Shown one piece after another: positions 15,892 to 24,913 of a stretch of DNA of 64,000 nucleotides. Within the stretch, counting starts at the first letter, position 1; each line of letters begins with the position of its first letter. Made by a program: the position numbers and the translations under genes. The stretch comes from Pyrinomonadaceae bacterium. Its GTDB lineage: Bacteria > Acidobacteriota > Blastocatellia > Pyrinomonadales > Pyrinomonadaceae. The notes below the pieces were generated by a model. It ran no database searches and had not been told where the DNA came from. It was given only the letters and a program-made list of their open reading frames with translations. The stretch lies in the NCBI GenBank assembly GCA_028284415.1, contig JANQRU010000005.1, forward strand, positions 372,001 through 436,000, in the 5' to 3' direction.

Positions 15892-16371
15892 TCAAACACC
15901 GAATTTTCTGTTTATCCCGACACAAATCGAACCGATTATAAGCGAGAAAATAACTACAACCGGAAGCGTAATAACAGCCCATAAGAACACAACCAACTCT
16001 CCGTACAAAAACCCAAAAGGAATTAGAGATATACTTTGAATCACGCCATAGACAATAAGACTTGCAAACATTCCGAGAGCATAAACCCAACCTGTTTTTA
16101 AGTTTATCGTAAAAAAGCCAATCACAACTCCTGTTATTAAACTCGCAATAATGGAAACAATTATTTGTATAATAACCATTTCTATAAAAGCTCCCCAGAT
16201 TATTTCGATATATTTTCCCTGATGTAGAGGATCAAGGAAAACGGCAAAAGTTATTAAAATGTCTGCCGCGAGAAGAATTATAATGGGAATAGCGGCAATA
16301 AATATTGATCCTAATATCAAGGCTGTAAATGAACTTAAAATAAATTGTTTGTAATAAGCTTTCCTGCTCAT
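15892..16371 (-). CDS. Small integral membrane protein, unknown function
   Basis: 159 residues, almost entirely hydrophobic, with about four membrane helices: FTALILGSIFIAAIPIIILL, MVIIQIIVSIIASLITGVVI, YALGMFASLIVYGVIQSISL and VVFLWAVITLPVVVIFSLII. No catalytic motif or family is recognised. GAGAAG lies about 13 nt before the ATG. It stands alone between the receptor and the SDR gene. Confidence 0.65.
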   Translation of the reverse strand: MSRKAYYKQFILSSFTALILGSIFIAAIPIIILLAADILITFAVFLDPLHQGKYIEIIWGAFIEMVIIQIIVSIIASLITGVVIGFFTINLKTGWVYALGMFASLIVYGVIQSISLIPFGFLYGELVVFLWAVITLPVVVIFSLIIGSICVGINRKFGV

Positions 16372-16502
16372 AATATCTAAAATCTTCTCAATTTACTTGA
16401 GACAATAAGATATGTTTAGAGAAACACCGCCACATAATCAGGTAGGTTTTGAAAGCTTCTTTTATCTGAAAGCAATCCCGAAAAGATAAAAAAGTTGTAG
16501 GT

Positions 16503-17312
16503 TTACCCTTTCGTCGCCTGTCGCACAACCCAAAAGAAAAGTGCATCAGGTAAGAGTTTTCGCAAAGTTAAGATCATACGCGAATTCGCTGTATAACGCA
16601 TTTTCCAGCTTCCATCGGTTACGGCGTTGTAAATAACTTCGGCAACTAATCTTCCGTTAGGTGCATTTTCACCCGCCTTTTGCATATTCGGCATTACTTT
16701 ATCAATATAATGATCGTAGGCGTGCAAACCCTCTTTTGTAGTCAAATCCAGCGAACGGTCATAAAAGTCAGTTTTAATTGGTCCGGGTTCGATAATTTTC
16801 ACTTTTATATTAAATTGCCTGAGCTCATATTGAAGCGATTCGCTAAAACCTTCGACCGCCCATTTTGTTCCGTGATAGAGGCTGTAAAGCGGAAATGTAA
16901 TGCGTCCGCCCATCGAAGCAACGTTTACAATCGTTCCCCGTTTTTGCTCACGAAAGTACGGCAAAATTTCACGACAAACATTCATTAAGCCAAAAACATT
17001 TGTCTGAAATTGTTTTTCAATTTGCTCCTGTGTTGCACCTTCAAATGCCCCTACCAAACCATAACCCGCATTATTGACAATCGCATCAATTCGTCCGAAT
17101 TTCTCAAGCGTTTCTTGTATTGCAGATTTGATAGAACCAACATCTGTTACATCAAGTCGAACACATTCCACATCAACAATCTTCTGCAGGTCTTCAGCTT
17201 TTTCAGGTGTACGCATTGTTGCAGCAACTTTCCAGTTTTTTGTTTGGAAAAGTTTGACTGTTTCCTTCCCGATTCCACTCGAAGAGCCTGTAATTAAAAT
17301 GACTTTATCCAT
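16503..17312 (-). CDS. SDR-family oxidoreductase
   Basis: 269 residues, classical short-chain dehydrogenase. The NAD(P) site TGSSSGIG is at about 8-15, NNAGYGLVG at about 85, the catalytic Tyr/Lys in SLYHGTKWAVEG (about 150-158), then EPGPIKTDFYD. Such proteins reduce or oxidise small alcohols and ketones; the substrate is unknown. All catalytic residues appear intact, unlike the SDR remnant at 1456-1760. Confidence 0.88.
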   Translation of the reverse strand: MDKVILITGSSSGIGKETVKLFQTKNWKVAATMRTPEKAEDLQKIVDVECVRLDVTDVGSIKSAIQETLEKFGRIDAIVNNAGYGLVGAFEGATQEQIEKQFQTNVFGLMNVCREILPYFREQKRGTIVNVASMGGRITFPLYSLYHGTKWAVEGFSESLQYELRQFNIKVKIIEPGPIKTDFYDRSLDLTTKEGLHAYDHYIDKVMPNMQKAGENAPNGRLVAEVIYNAVTDGSWKMRYTANSRMILTLRKLLPDALFFWVVRQATKG

Positions 17313-17355
17313 AACTCTATTTGTATCTCTATTAATTCATATGTAAGGCAGAATT

Positions 17356-17703
17356 TTAATTCAATTTAACGGCTGTCCCGTAAGCTATAACCTCAGTAGA
17401 ACCTTGTGTGAATTCAGTTGCATCGTACCGCATTGCAATGATCGCATCGGCTCCTATTTTTTGGGCATGCTCTACCATATGTGACGAAGCCTCGATTCGA
17501 GCCTTCTCACAAACAGCTGTAAATGATTTTACATTTCCACCGGCAATGGATTTTAAACCACCGACAACGCCCGCTTTGATTCCAGTCGCTCGAACAACAA
17601 TTCCAAGCACAACACCAAGATATTCAGTGATTTCCCTACCACTAATTTCATTGCCGGTCGTAATAATCATTCTTTCGTTCATAATGTTTTCTGAGTTCGC
17701 CAT
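17356..17703 (-). CDS. YbjQ/UPF0145-family protein
   Basis: 115 residues. It matches the YbjQ family from start to end: MIITTGNEISGREITEYLGV, GIVVRATG, GGLKSIAGGNVKSFTAV, ARIEASSHMVEHAQKIGADA, IIAMRYD and EVIAYGTAV. The family forms pentamers and has no settled function. The start at 17703 gives a short extension before the conserved core; ATG 17682 is an alternative. Confidence 0.88.
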   Translation of the reverse strand: MANSENIMNERMIITTGNEISGREITEYLGVVLGIVVRATGIKAGVVGGLKSIAGGNVKSFTAVCEKARIEASSHMVEHAQKIGADAIIAMRYDATEFTQGSTEVIAYGTAVKLN

Positions 17704-17743
17704 TTTTTAACTTTTTTTAGCAGCTTCATTTGATCTCGTAAAT

Positions 17744-19033
17744 CTATTCATACCTTAACGCTTCAATTGGATTTAAACGACTTGCTCGAAACGCAGGCAT
17801 AACACCTGCTAAAAACGCGACTGTGCAAACTAATAACATTATAAAAATAATCGAAAGTGGAGTGAACACAAATAAATTATACCCTTCAAAAGATTCCAGA
17901 TAGGTGCTTGCAAGATATGCATTTGCAACTAAACCGCAAGCAATCCCAATGACAATTCCCAGCAATGCTCCCCAGAATCCTATCAAGATTGATTCCATTG
18001 AAAAAAGCATAAAGATTTTTCCACGTCCCATTCCCAAAGCCTTTTGTAAACCTATGTCTTTGGTGCGTTCCATCACAGCGATTATTAAAGTATTAATAAT
18101 TCCGAAAGATGCCGCTAAAAGTGCGATTAGTGCGAATAAGTTTAGTCCCGTCTGCAAAATACCGATTCCATCATAAGTTCTTTTTTCAATATCGGCATAA
18201 CTCATTGCAGTAAAACCTTTTTCTTCGAGTTTATTTTTTACTTTTTCCATCGTTTTTTCATCGCTGGAATTTAGCAAAAAAGTAAAATTCGTGAAACGAT
18301 TATAATCTCGGCTTTCGCCCCTTTGGGCTGTGTAAAGTCCTTTAGCAGTTTCCGCATCTACAAATGCATTGAGATTTGAAATCATTCCTTTAGTTGCAAC
18401 GCCTGCAATTTTTAACTCTTTGATCTGAATTTCGTCACTTTCCTCAGTCTTGTATCCGATTTTAGCTGTTTTCCCAACGAGATTTTCAACCTTTTCATCA
18501 AAACCTTCTGCCAAATAGAGCGGTAAAATTATTTGATTTTTACCATCAAACATTTTTCCAGCTTCGAGTTTTTGCTTCAGTCCCTCTGATAGCATTCCTA
18601 GTGAAACCTTAAATTTCTTATCGCTATCAGCCAAAGCAATATATTCTGCCCTCATTCGATAAGCAGGTGTAGCTTTTTTTACTTCGGGAAATTCTTTAGC
18701 TAATGAGTTAATTTGATCTAATGAAACGACAATTGAATTCGGATCAATCCTGTTACCTTGTTCGTCTTCTTTTATTTCTTTATATTCTTCTGGTTCACCG
18801 ATCCGTGCATTTTGCTCATCTTCGCGTGGAAACTTTTTTCTAACGAATAAGGCACTATCTCCTTCTATGTTTTTCACCTGAGTTTCAACATAATCCCGCA
18901 AGCCATCGCCAATTCCATTCGTCAAAGTTAAAGTAAACGACCCAACAAAAATCGCCATTACAGTTAAAAATGTGCGGAGCTTCGACCTTAGAAGATTTCT
19001 ATTCGCAATTCTGATCAAATCCCAAATTTTCAT
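17744..19033 (-). CDS. MacB/LolC-type ABC transporter permease (FtsX family)
   Basis: 429 residues. The topology is one N-terminal helix (LRTFLTVMAIFVGSFTLTLT, about 19-40), a large MacB-like periplasmic domain (about 45-290), then three helices, the first being FALIALLAASFGIINTLIIA. The conserved cytoplasmic loop ERTKDIGLQKALGMGRGKIF is present, and the end reads ASRLNPIEALRYE as in FtsX-family permeases. It lies 10 nt downstream of its ATPase. The pair may export a lipoprotein, peptide or drug; no periplasmic adaptor gene is adjacent. Confidence 0.9.
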   Translation of the reverse strand: MKIWDLIRIANRNLLRSKLRTFLTVMAIFVGSFTLTLTNGIGDGLRDYVETQVKNIEGDSALFVRKKFPREDEQNARIGEPEEYKEIKEDEQGNRIDPNSIVVSLDQINSLAKEFPEVKKATPAYRMRAEYIALADSDKKFKVSLGMLSEGLKQKLEAGKMFDGKNQIILPLYLAEGFDEKVENLVGKTAKIGYKTEESDEIQIKELKIAGVATKGMISNLNAFVDAETAKGLYTAQRGESRDYNRFTNFTFLLNSSDEKTMEKVKNKLEEKGFTAMSYADIEKRTYDGIGILQTGLNLFALIALLAASFGIINTLIIAVMERTKDIGLQKALGMGRGKIFMLFSMESILIGFWGALLGIVIGIACGLVANAYLASTYLESFEGYNLFVFTPLSIIFIMLLVCTVAFLAGVMPAFRASRLNPIEALRYE

Positions 19034-19043
19034 AGTTTTATTA

Positions 19044-19715
19044 TTAATTCCCCGAAATTATCCGTCCGTCTTTGATTTCAATTATTCGCTCGCATTTGTT
19101 TGCTAAATCTTCATCATGCGTAACGATTATGAGCGTAATTCCCAAATCTTTATTCATCTGCAAAAGCAAATTTTCTACCGTTTCACCCGTTTTTGAGTCC
19201 AGATTCCCCGTCGGTTCATCAGCGAAAATGACTTGCGGCTTTCCGACCAAAGCTCTTGCAATGCAAACTCTCTGCTTTTCTCCACCGGATAAATCCTTTG
19301 CACTTTTTTTTGCTTTATCATCTAAACCGACCGCCTGCAAAGATTCCATTGAGTTTTCATTCAGTCTTTTCCCCGAAGCACCTCGAATACGCATTGGCAA
19401 GGCGACGTTTTCGAAAACAGTTTCGCGTCCGTTGAGAAAAAATTGCTGAAAAACAAAACCGAATTTTTCATTTCGCAGACGATTTTTCTGCCCTTCGCTC
19501 AAAGTCGTGAAATCACTTCCTTCAAAAACGACGCTTCCTGATGTTGGCTCATCGAGACAAGCCAAAAGATGCATCAAGGTAGATTTTCCGCTACCTGATT
19601 TCCCCATTATCGCTACACACTCGCCCTGTTTTATCTCTAGGTTGACAGCTTTTAAGACCTCATAATCAACCTTGTCGCTTGTAAAAGTTCTGCTTAAATT
19701 TATAGCTTCCAACAT
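19044..19715 (-). CDS. LolD/MacB-type ABC transporter ATP-binding protein
   Basis: 223 residues with a complete ABC signature set: Walker A GKSGSGKST, Q-loop VFQQFF, signature LSGGEKQRV, Walker B VIFADEPTGNLDS and the switch His in VTHDE. It belongs to the subgroup partnered with FtsX-like permeases and is in the same transcription unit as the permease. Confidence 0.93.
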   Translation of the reverse strand: MLEAINLSRTFTSDKVDYEVLKAVNLEIKQGECVAIMGKSGSGKSTLMHLLACLDEPTSGSVVFEGSDFTTLSEGQKNRLRNEKFGFVFQQFFLNGRETVFENVALPMRIRGASGKRLNENSMESLQAVGLDDKAKKSAKDLSGGEKQRVCIARALVGKPQVIFADEPTGNLDSKTGETVENLLLQMNKDLGITLIIVTHDEDLANKCERIIEIKDGRIISGN

Positions 19716-19824
19716 ATTTTTTTCGTCAAAAATTCAACTAATTTTCAAACATCATACGAATACACGAATAGAATTTGTTGCATTTTTTATATATTCCTTT
19801 CGTGAAACCCTGTCTCTAAATTGA

Positions 19825-19830
19825 TATAAT
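19825..19830 (+). promoter_or_regulatory. -10 box placing transcription start at the sbcD ATG
   Basis: TATAAT ends 6 nt before the ATG at 19837, and no Shine-Dalgarno exists. Initiation would fall on or next to the A of the start codon, giving a leaderless mRNA. The -35 region is poor. Confidence 0.45.
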
Positions 19831-19836
19831 TTGTTT

Positions 19837-21132
19837 ATGAAATTCTTACATATCTCCGACGTTCACTTGGGTTGTACGCGTTATCAACTCGAAGAATCCC
19901 CACGTGATTTTTTCGACGCTTGGCTTGATGTTATTCAAAAATATGCCATCACCGAAAAGGTTGATTTCGTGATAATGTGTGGTGATTTCTTTCACAAAAG
20001 ACAAGTCCCGCCGGAAACGATGAATTATGCTTTTGCAGGACTTTCATTGCTCAAAGATAAAGGTATTCCTGTAATTTCTATCGAAGGAAACCACGACCAA
20101 AAACATAATGACAGCGATTACAGTTGGCTTCGTTCTTTGGCTAATTGGAACTTGCTTTATTTGCTCGAACCCAAAATTAAAGAAGGCAAAATGTATTATG
20201 AAAAATGGTCGGAAGATACTGGAAAGGGTGGATTCATAGACATCGGAAACGCAAGAATTTTTGGCTCAGATTGGTTTGGAGCATCTGCCAATAAAGCCAT
20301 TCCAAAATTAACCGAATCAATCGCTGAAAATCAGAGAGAAGGAGCATTTCACATTTTACTTTTGCACACGGATGTTGAAGGACATCAAACGCATCCGATT
20401 CCTGCACTTTCAATTGAAAATTTGAAAAAGCTAAAATCTGCTACAAACTATGTGGCTTTAGGACACACACACAAATGCTACGAAATAGATAATTGGGCAT
20501 TTAACCCTGGCTCACTTGAAATCACAAAAATTGATGAATTCAAAGAAGTCCGCGGAGCTTGGCTTGTTGAAGTTGATGAAAATTTAGAGATTAATGCAAA
20601 GCACGTTCGGGATTACACACAGAGACCTTTCAAACGTCTGAAATTTGATGTTTCGGGTTTTGCAGATACAAAAGAAATTACCGAAGGAGTTCTACAAACG
20701 GTTGAAAATGAAGTTACTAGACACGATGAAAATTCCGATGAACCGCAGCCGATTATTGAAATCAAGCTAACAGGACATCTTGGTTTTCCAAATTCAAATC
20801 TCGAATTAGACAAAATTCGTCGCAAAGCAAAAGAAATGACGAATGCCTTGCATATTTTGCTCAAAAACCATTCCGTTCCTGTTGAATACGCCGTCGCCGC
20901 AGATGTTGATGAAGATATTTCCCGTGAAAAATTGGAACGGCGGGTAGTTGAAGATTTAATTCTTCGGGATAATCGTTACAAAACCCGCACAGAAGAAGTA
21001 GCCGAAGCCGTCATCGGAGCAAAACGTATGGTGCTAAATGATGATTCTCCCGAAAAGATAGCCGATTTCATCGCATTAAAAACTTTAGAAAGTAACGAAC
21101 CAAAAGTTGAGAGTGTTGGAAATGAGTCTTGA
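19837..21132 (+). CDS. sbcD: DNA repair exonuclease, SbcD/Mre11-type metallophosphoesterase
   Basis: 431 residues. The phosphoesterase motifs appear in order: ISDVHLG, GDFFHKRQVPP, GNHDQKHN, LLHTDVEGH and LGHTHK, giving the two-metal site of SbcD/Mre11 nucleases. The C-terminal part is helical and charged (capping domain). SbcD works with the SMC-like ATPase SbcC on DNA ends and hairpins, but no sbcC is next to it here. The ATG at 19837 is chosen over an in-frame TTG six bases upstream. Confidence 0.85.
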   Translation: MKFLHISDVHLGCTRYQLEESPRDFFDAWLDVIQKYAITEKVDFVIMCGDFFHKRQVPPETMNYAFAGLSLLKDKGIPVISIEGNHDQKHNDSDYSWLRSLANWNLLYLLEPKIKEGKMYYEKWSEDTGKGGFIDIGNARIFGSDWFGASANKAIPKLTESIAENQREGAFHILLLHTDVEGHQTHPIPALSIENLKKLKSATNYVALGHTHKCYEIDNWAFNPGSLEITKIDEFKEVRGAWLVEVDENLEINAKHVRDYTQRPFKRLKFDVSGFADTKEITEGVLQTVENEVTRHDENSDEPQPIIEIKLTGHLGFPNSNLELDKIRRKAKEMTNALHILLKNHSVPVEYAVAADVDEDISREKLERRVVEDLILRDNRYKTRTEEVAEAVIGAKRMVLNDDSPEKIADFIALKTLESNEPKVESVGNES

Positions 21133-21172
21133 CTCTAAACTCTCCACTCTCTACTCTTGAACTAACAAAATT

Positions 21173-21877
21173 ATGTCTGAAGCATCTGAAAAAGTTCTTG
21201 GAATCAAACAATTAGCAATCTTCCCTCTTCCATTGGTTCTTTTGCCATATGAACTCCTGCCCTTACATATATTTGAACCACGCTATCGAAAAATGCTGGA
21301 CGATATCGAAATTGGTAAAAACATGTTTGGCGTAACTCTTTTTGAACCGCAAGAAGAATTTATTGAAAAACCCGAGGTTGGCACGATCGGATGTGTGGCG
21401 GAAGTGCGTGAAAAACAAACACTTGAAGACGGACGTTCAAACATTCTGACGATGGGAGTTATTCGTTATCAATTAGTTGATTACATAGATGAAGGCGAAG
21501 AATATTTGACTGGTGATGTTGAATTTTTTGAAGATGAAAAGGAAGATGAGGAAATTTTAAATCCTTTGGCTGATGAGGTTTTTGAATTATTCAGACGTGT
21601 TGCTAAAGCCGCACACAAATTAAGCGGTCAGCAGGGAGATTTCCCCGAAATTCCTAAAGCCGATCCTGAACAGCTATCATTTTTAGTCTCTGCCGCATTT
21701 AATCTGGATAATCAGCTAAAATATAAAATGCTTGAAACCCGTTCGACCTCTGACAGGCTTAAAAGACTTAAAGATATACTCAGACAATCCGTAAAACAAA
21801 TAGAAGAAAGTGCGAAGATCAATAAGATCTCTCGCACTAACGGACACGCCAATAAAAAAATAGATATCGATCTATAA
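21173..21877 (+). CDS. LON peptidase N-terminal (substrate-binding) domain protein
   Basis: 234 residues without ATPase or protease domains. Its N-terminal part matches the Lon substrate-binding domain: LAIFPLPLVLLPYELLPLHI, FEPRYRKMLDDIEIGKNMFG, VGTIGCVAEV, and a helical C-terminal half. Such stand-alone proteins are widespread and of unclear function. It follows sbcD by 40 nt. Near the 3' end (21809-21838) the coding sequence holds a 12-bp stem with one bulge, 40 nt before the stop, which could end transcription in both directions; the convergent gene lies 4 nt away. Confidence 0.88.
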   Translation: MSEASEKVLGIKQLAIFPLPLVLLPYELLPLHIFEPRYRKMLDDIEIGKNMFGVTLFEPQEEFIEKPEVGTIGCVAEVREKQTLEDGRSNILTMGVIRYQLVDYIDEGEEYLTGDVEFFEDEKEDEEILNPLADEVFELFRRVAKAAHKLSGQQGDFPEIPKADPEQLSFLVSAAFNLDNQLKYKMLETRSTSDRLKRLKDILRQSVKQIEESAKINKISRTNGHANKKIDIDL

Positions 21878-21881
21878 AATC

Positions 21882-22850
21882 TTACTCACTGTTTTCCAAA
21901 GCCTCTTTAAAGAAATAGATCACTTTTTGGTCATAGGAATCAGCTTGTTCCAAAGATGCTCTGACCAATCCAAAACCTGATGGATTTAAGTTTGTACTCG
22001 CTTTGACTTTTGTTTTAGAAGGAAAGCAACTACTCAAATTTGAAGTAGAAGTTTGCAAATGTGGAGCATCTGCCCCAGCTAAAAGCATAACTTTTTTGTC
22101 TGTTAACTGTTTTGCTAATTCACAAGCTGACTGCCTTTCGTAGCATCCGGCAGCAAAATACAGATATGTTCCGCCTTTTGCCATTTCTGAAGTTAAAAAG
22201 CTTGCAAACGGATAGCGCTGGTCAACAATTGAAGCGAGCAAATCATTTGATCTTGCCGGCACTGAATCCAAAACAAGAGCTTTTACATTTGGGTCATTTG
22301 CCGCAACAGAAAGTCCGACCATTGCACCCAATTCTACACCATAAATTCCGATACTCTTCCCAACTAGTGTTTCCTTGTCAGAAGTTCTTAAACTTCTTAA
22401 ATATTCAATCGCAGAGACAGTGTCTTGCTTTTCACATCCGCCAAAAGAGGTATTTTGTACTGCAGGGTTTTCGCCGTGTCCACGCATATCAGGCATTAGG
22501 ACTGTGAAATTCGTTAGCTCATTCATTTTGACGCCGAGATTTAAAACATAAGATCGATCTGCACCATAGCGATGAAGCAAAATAATTGCCGGAGCATCTT
22601 TTGCTCCACGCAATAACCATCCTCTAGACTCTGTTCCATCGGAATTCATCCATTTTTCATCAGTAACTTGAGCGGCTCTCGTACTAAGTTGTCCATATTT
22701 TTCAGGCGTTACAAGATAGCTTGTTTTCGGCGGATTTGCAGAGTTATGAACAAACCAAACTGATGAAACCATCACTGCTAAAATGGTTAATACAACGACG
22801 GGCAAAAATAAACGATAAAAACTCTTAACAAGGCGTGTAGTCTTTGACAT
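21882..22850 (-). CDS. Membrane-anchored alpha/beta hydrolase-fold protein lacking the catalytic Ser
   Basis: 322 residues. An N-terminal membrane anchor (LFLPVVVLTILAVMVSSVWF, about 14-34) is followed by an alpha/beta-hydrolase core (AIILLHRYGADRSYVLN, VLMPDMRGHGENP, VKALVLDSVPA). At the nucleophile elbow, where relatives have GxSxG, the sequence is GVELG: Ser is replaced by Glu. No convincing catalytic His follows near the C-terminus. It is therefore probably a pseudo-enzyme, perhaps a binding or scaffold protein on the outer face of the inner membrane. Confidence 0.8.
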   Translation of the reverse strand: MSKTTRLVKSFYRLFLPVVVLTILAVMVSSVWFVHNSANPPKTSYLVTPEKYGQLSTRAAQVTDEKWMNSDGTESRGWLLRGAKDAPAIILLHRYGADRSYVLNLGVKMNELTNFTVLMPDMRGHGENPAVQNTSFGGCEKQDTVSAIEYLRSLRTSDKETLVGKSIGIYGVELGAMVGLSVAANDPNVKALVLDSVPARSNDLLASIVDQRYPFASFLTSEMAKGGTYLYFAAGCYERQSACELAKQLTDKKVMLLAGADAPHLQTSTSNLSSCFPSKTKVKASTNLNPSGFGLVRASLEQADSYDQKVIYFFKEALENSE

Positions 22851-23024
22851 AATTCTTCTAAATTTCCGGATTTATTTCGTTCTCGAAAGATTTCTGCTGA
22901 GATTGAAAATACAACTTGAAGTTAGTTTCGAGAGTCTTAAATGAAAGCTTATGAAAAAACTTTCGGTAAGTTATTTAAAATGTTACCATATTTAGAGTTG
23001 AAAAAGGAAGAGTTTTAATAAAAT

Positions 23025-24899
23025 ATGAAGATAAAATTTTTCGCCGCTTTTCTCGTTATTTTTGCTTTTTGCTTCAGTATTTTCGGGCAGGATATAGTAA
23101 AAACCAACTTCGAAGACACTCCTATAAAATCATCTAACACACAATTTTTACCTCTTTCTAAAGTTAAAGAAGGTATGAAAGGAAAATCTTGGACTGTTTT
23201 CCGCGGAACACAGCCTGAGCCTTTCGATGTGGAGATCATAGGCGTTTTGCCGGGCGGAGTTGGTCCAAAACAGGATTTAATAATCGGTAAAATTTCGGGC
23301 GGAAGTGCCGAGCGAACAAGAGTTTTTGCAGGTATGAGTGGTTCCCCCGTTTATGTTAACGGTAAGCTTCTCGGAGCAATCTCATATAGTTTTCCTTTTT
23401 CAAAAGAAGCCATCTGCGGTATCACACCGATTGAGCAAATGGTGACCATATTTGAGAAAAATAAAAATCTTGCCCCACGAGCTAAAACTCCTAAAAAGTT
23501 TTCATTCGGAGAATTAGCTTCAACGGAATGGAAGCCAAATTTTCCAAATAGAGCAACTGTTTCCAGCTCAATTTTAGCAACTTCAGGCTCAAATCCTGCT
23601 TTGAATGCTCTTGCAGGACAGACGTTCCGACCAATCGCTACGCCGATAACTTTCAGCGGAATCTCGCAAGAAACACTTAATCTCTTTGCTCCACAATTAA
23701 TGAAAGTCGGACTTCTTCCGGTTTCGGCAGCAGGCGGAGCAGCAAAAATTTCGCCTTTGAAAAAAGCAAATGAAAAAACTCTGCTTGGCGGAACTTCCGT
23801 TACAATGCAGTTATCTCGCGGAGACTATTCGATGGCAGCCAGCGGAACGGTTACATTCCGCGACGGTGAAAAAATTTATGCTTTCGGGCATCCATTCTTG
23901 AGTCTTGGTTCTTCCGATTTACCTATGAGTGAATCGGGCGTAGTAACGGTTGTGCCAAGCGTTAATAACTCTTTCAAACTTGCTGTTCCAAGCTCTATGG
24001 TCGGAACAATGACACAAGATCGTGCAACGGGAGTTTTCGGAAAACTTGGAAAAGCTCCGGCAATGATTCCCGTTAAATTGAATTTGACGACCAGCCGGAA
24101 TCAAAAAGAAACATTGTCCATTGAGATTGGTAAAGATGAAGCTTTGACCCCACTTCTACTAAACATAGCTGTTTATAACTCAATCATCGCTCAAGAGAGA
24201 ACGATGGGTGATTTAACCATAGAACTTGATGGTGAGATTAAAATAAAAGGTCAAGATTCAATAAAAATTGAACGTCGTTACACAGGACAAGCCGCCTCAC
24301 GTCTGATTGCGACTTCAGCAGTAATTCCCGTCGCCAATTTGATGCAGAGCCGTTTTGATGACATGGAAATAACGGAAATCAATCTGAACCTTAAATCTAC
24401 TGACGGCAGCAGAACAGCGTTCTTAGACCGCATAGCGTTTAATAAAACAGAAGTTCGGGCAGGAGAAGAATTAGAAATTCAGGCGTTTGTCCGCACTGAT
24501 TCAGGTCAAATAATGACACAGAGAATTCCATTCAAAGTTCCGGCAGATACGCCTACGGGCAAACTTATGATCGCGGTCGGAGATGGAAACTCTATTCAAG
24601 CTAAATCAGCATCGCTACAATTCATTCCAAATAGTTTGGCTGATCTGATTACCAAAATTAATGATCTGAAAAAGAATGACAGACTTTATGTTCAAGCATA
24701 TAGGGTTACAAAAGGAGCAATAATCGGTTCAAACGAATTGCCTAATTTACCACCATCTGTTTTAGCAACCTTGAACACAAGCAAGACTGCCGGTGGAGTA
24801 AAACCAACGGTTGAAACCGTTGTCTCCGAACAAGAAATTGCACCTGCTGATTTCTTGATCTATGGTCAAAAAGCACTGTCAGTTGAGGTCGTAAAATAA
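23025..24899 (+). CDS. Secreted SpoIVB-type (S55) serine peptidase-domain protein
   Basis: 624 residues. A signal peptide ends SIFGQ. Residues about 40-140 match the start of the S55 domain (KVKEGMKGKSWTVFRGTQPE, FDVEIIGVLPGG) with the nucleophile motif GMSGSPVYVNGKLLGAISYSF. A second conserved block has YAFGHPFLSLG. S55 domains are known from Bacillus SpoIVB, which cleaves SpoIVFA; in acidobacteria they occur in large secreted proteins of unknown target. The C-terminal 200 residues look like beta domains. GGAAGAG lies about 14 nt before the ATG. Confidence 0.8.
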   Translation: MKIKFFAAFLVIFAFCFSIFGQDIVKTNFEDTPIKSSNTQFLPLSKVKEGMKGKSWTVFRGTQPEPFDVEIIGVLPGGVGPKQDLIIGKISGGSAERTRVFAGMSGSPVYVNGKLLGAISYSFPFSKEAICGITPIEQMVTIFEKNKNLAPRAKTPKKFSFGELASTEWKPNFPNRATVSSSILATSGSNPALNALAGQTFRPIATPITFSGISQETLNLFAPQLMKVGLLPVSAAGGAAKISPLKKANEKTLLGGTSVTMQLSRGDYSMAASGTVTFRDGEKIYAFGHPFLSLGSSDLPMSESGVVTVVPSVNNSFKLAVPSSMVGTMTQDRATGVFGKLGKAPAMIPVKLNLTTSRNQKETLSIEIGKDEALTPLLLNIAVYNSIIAQERTMGDLTIELDGEIKIKGQDSIKIERRYTGQAASRLIATSAVIPVANLMQSRFDDMEITEINLNLKSTDGSRTAFLDRIAFNKTEVRAGEELEIQAFVRTDSGQIMTQRIPFKVPADTPTGKLMIAVGDGNSIQAKSASLQFIPNSLADLITKINDLKKNDRLYVQAYRVTKGAIIGSNELPNLPPSVLATLNTSKTAGGVKPTVETVVSEQEIAPADFLIYGQKALSVEVVK

Positions 24900-24913
24900 T
24901 GTAGATTTGGTTT

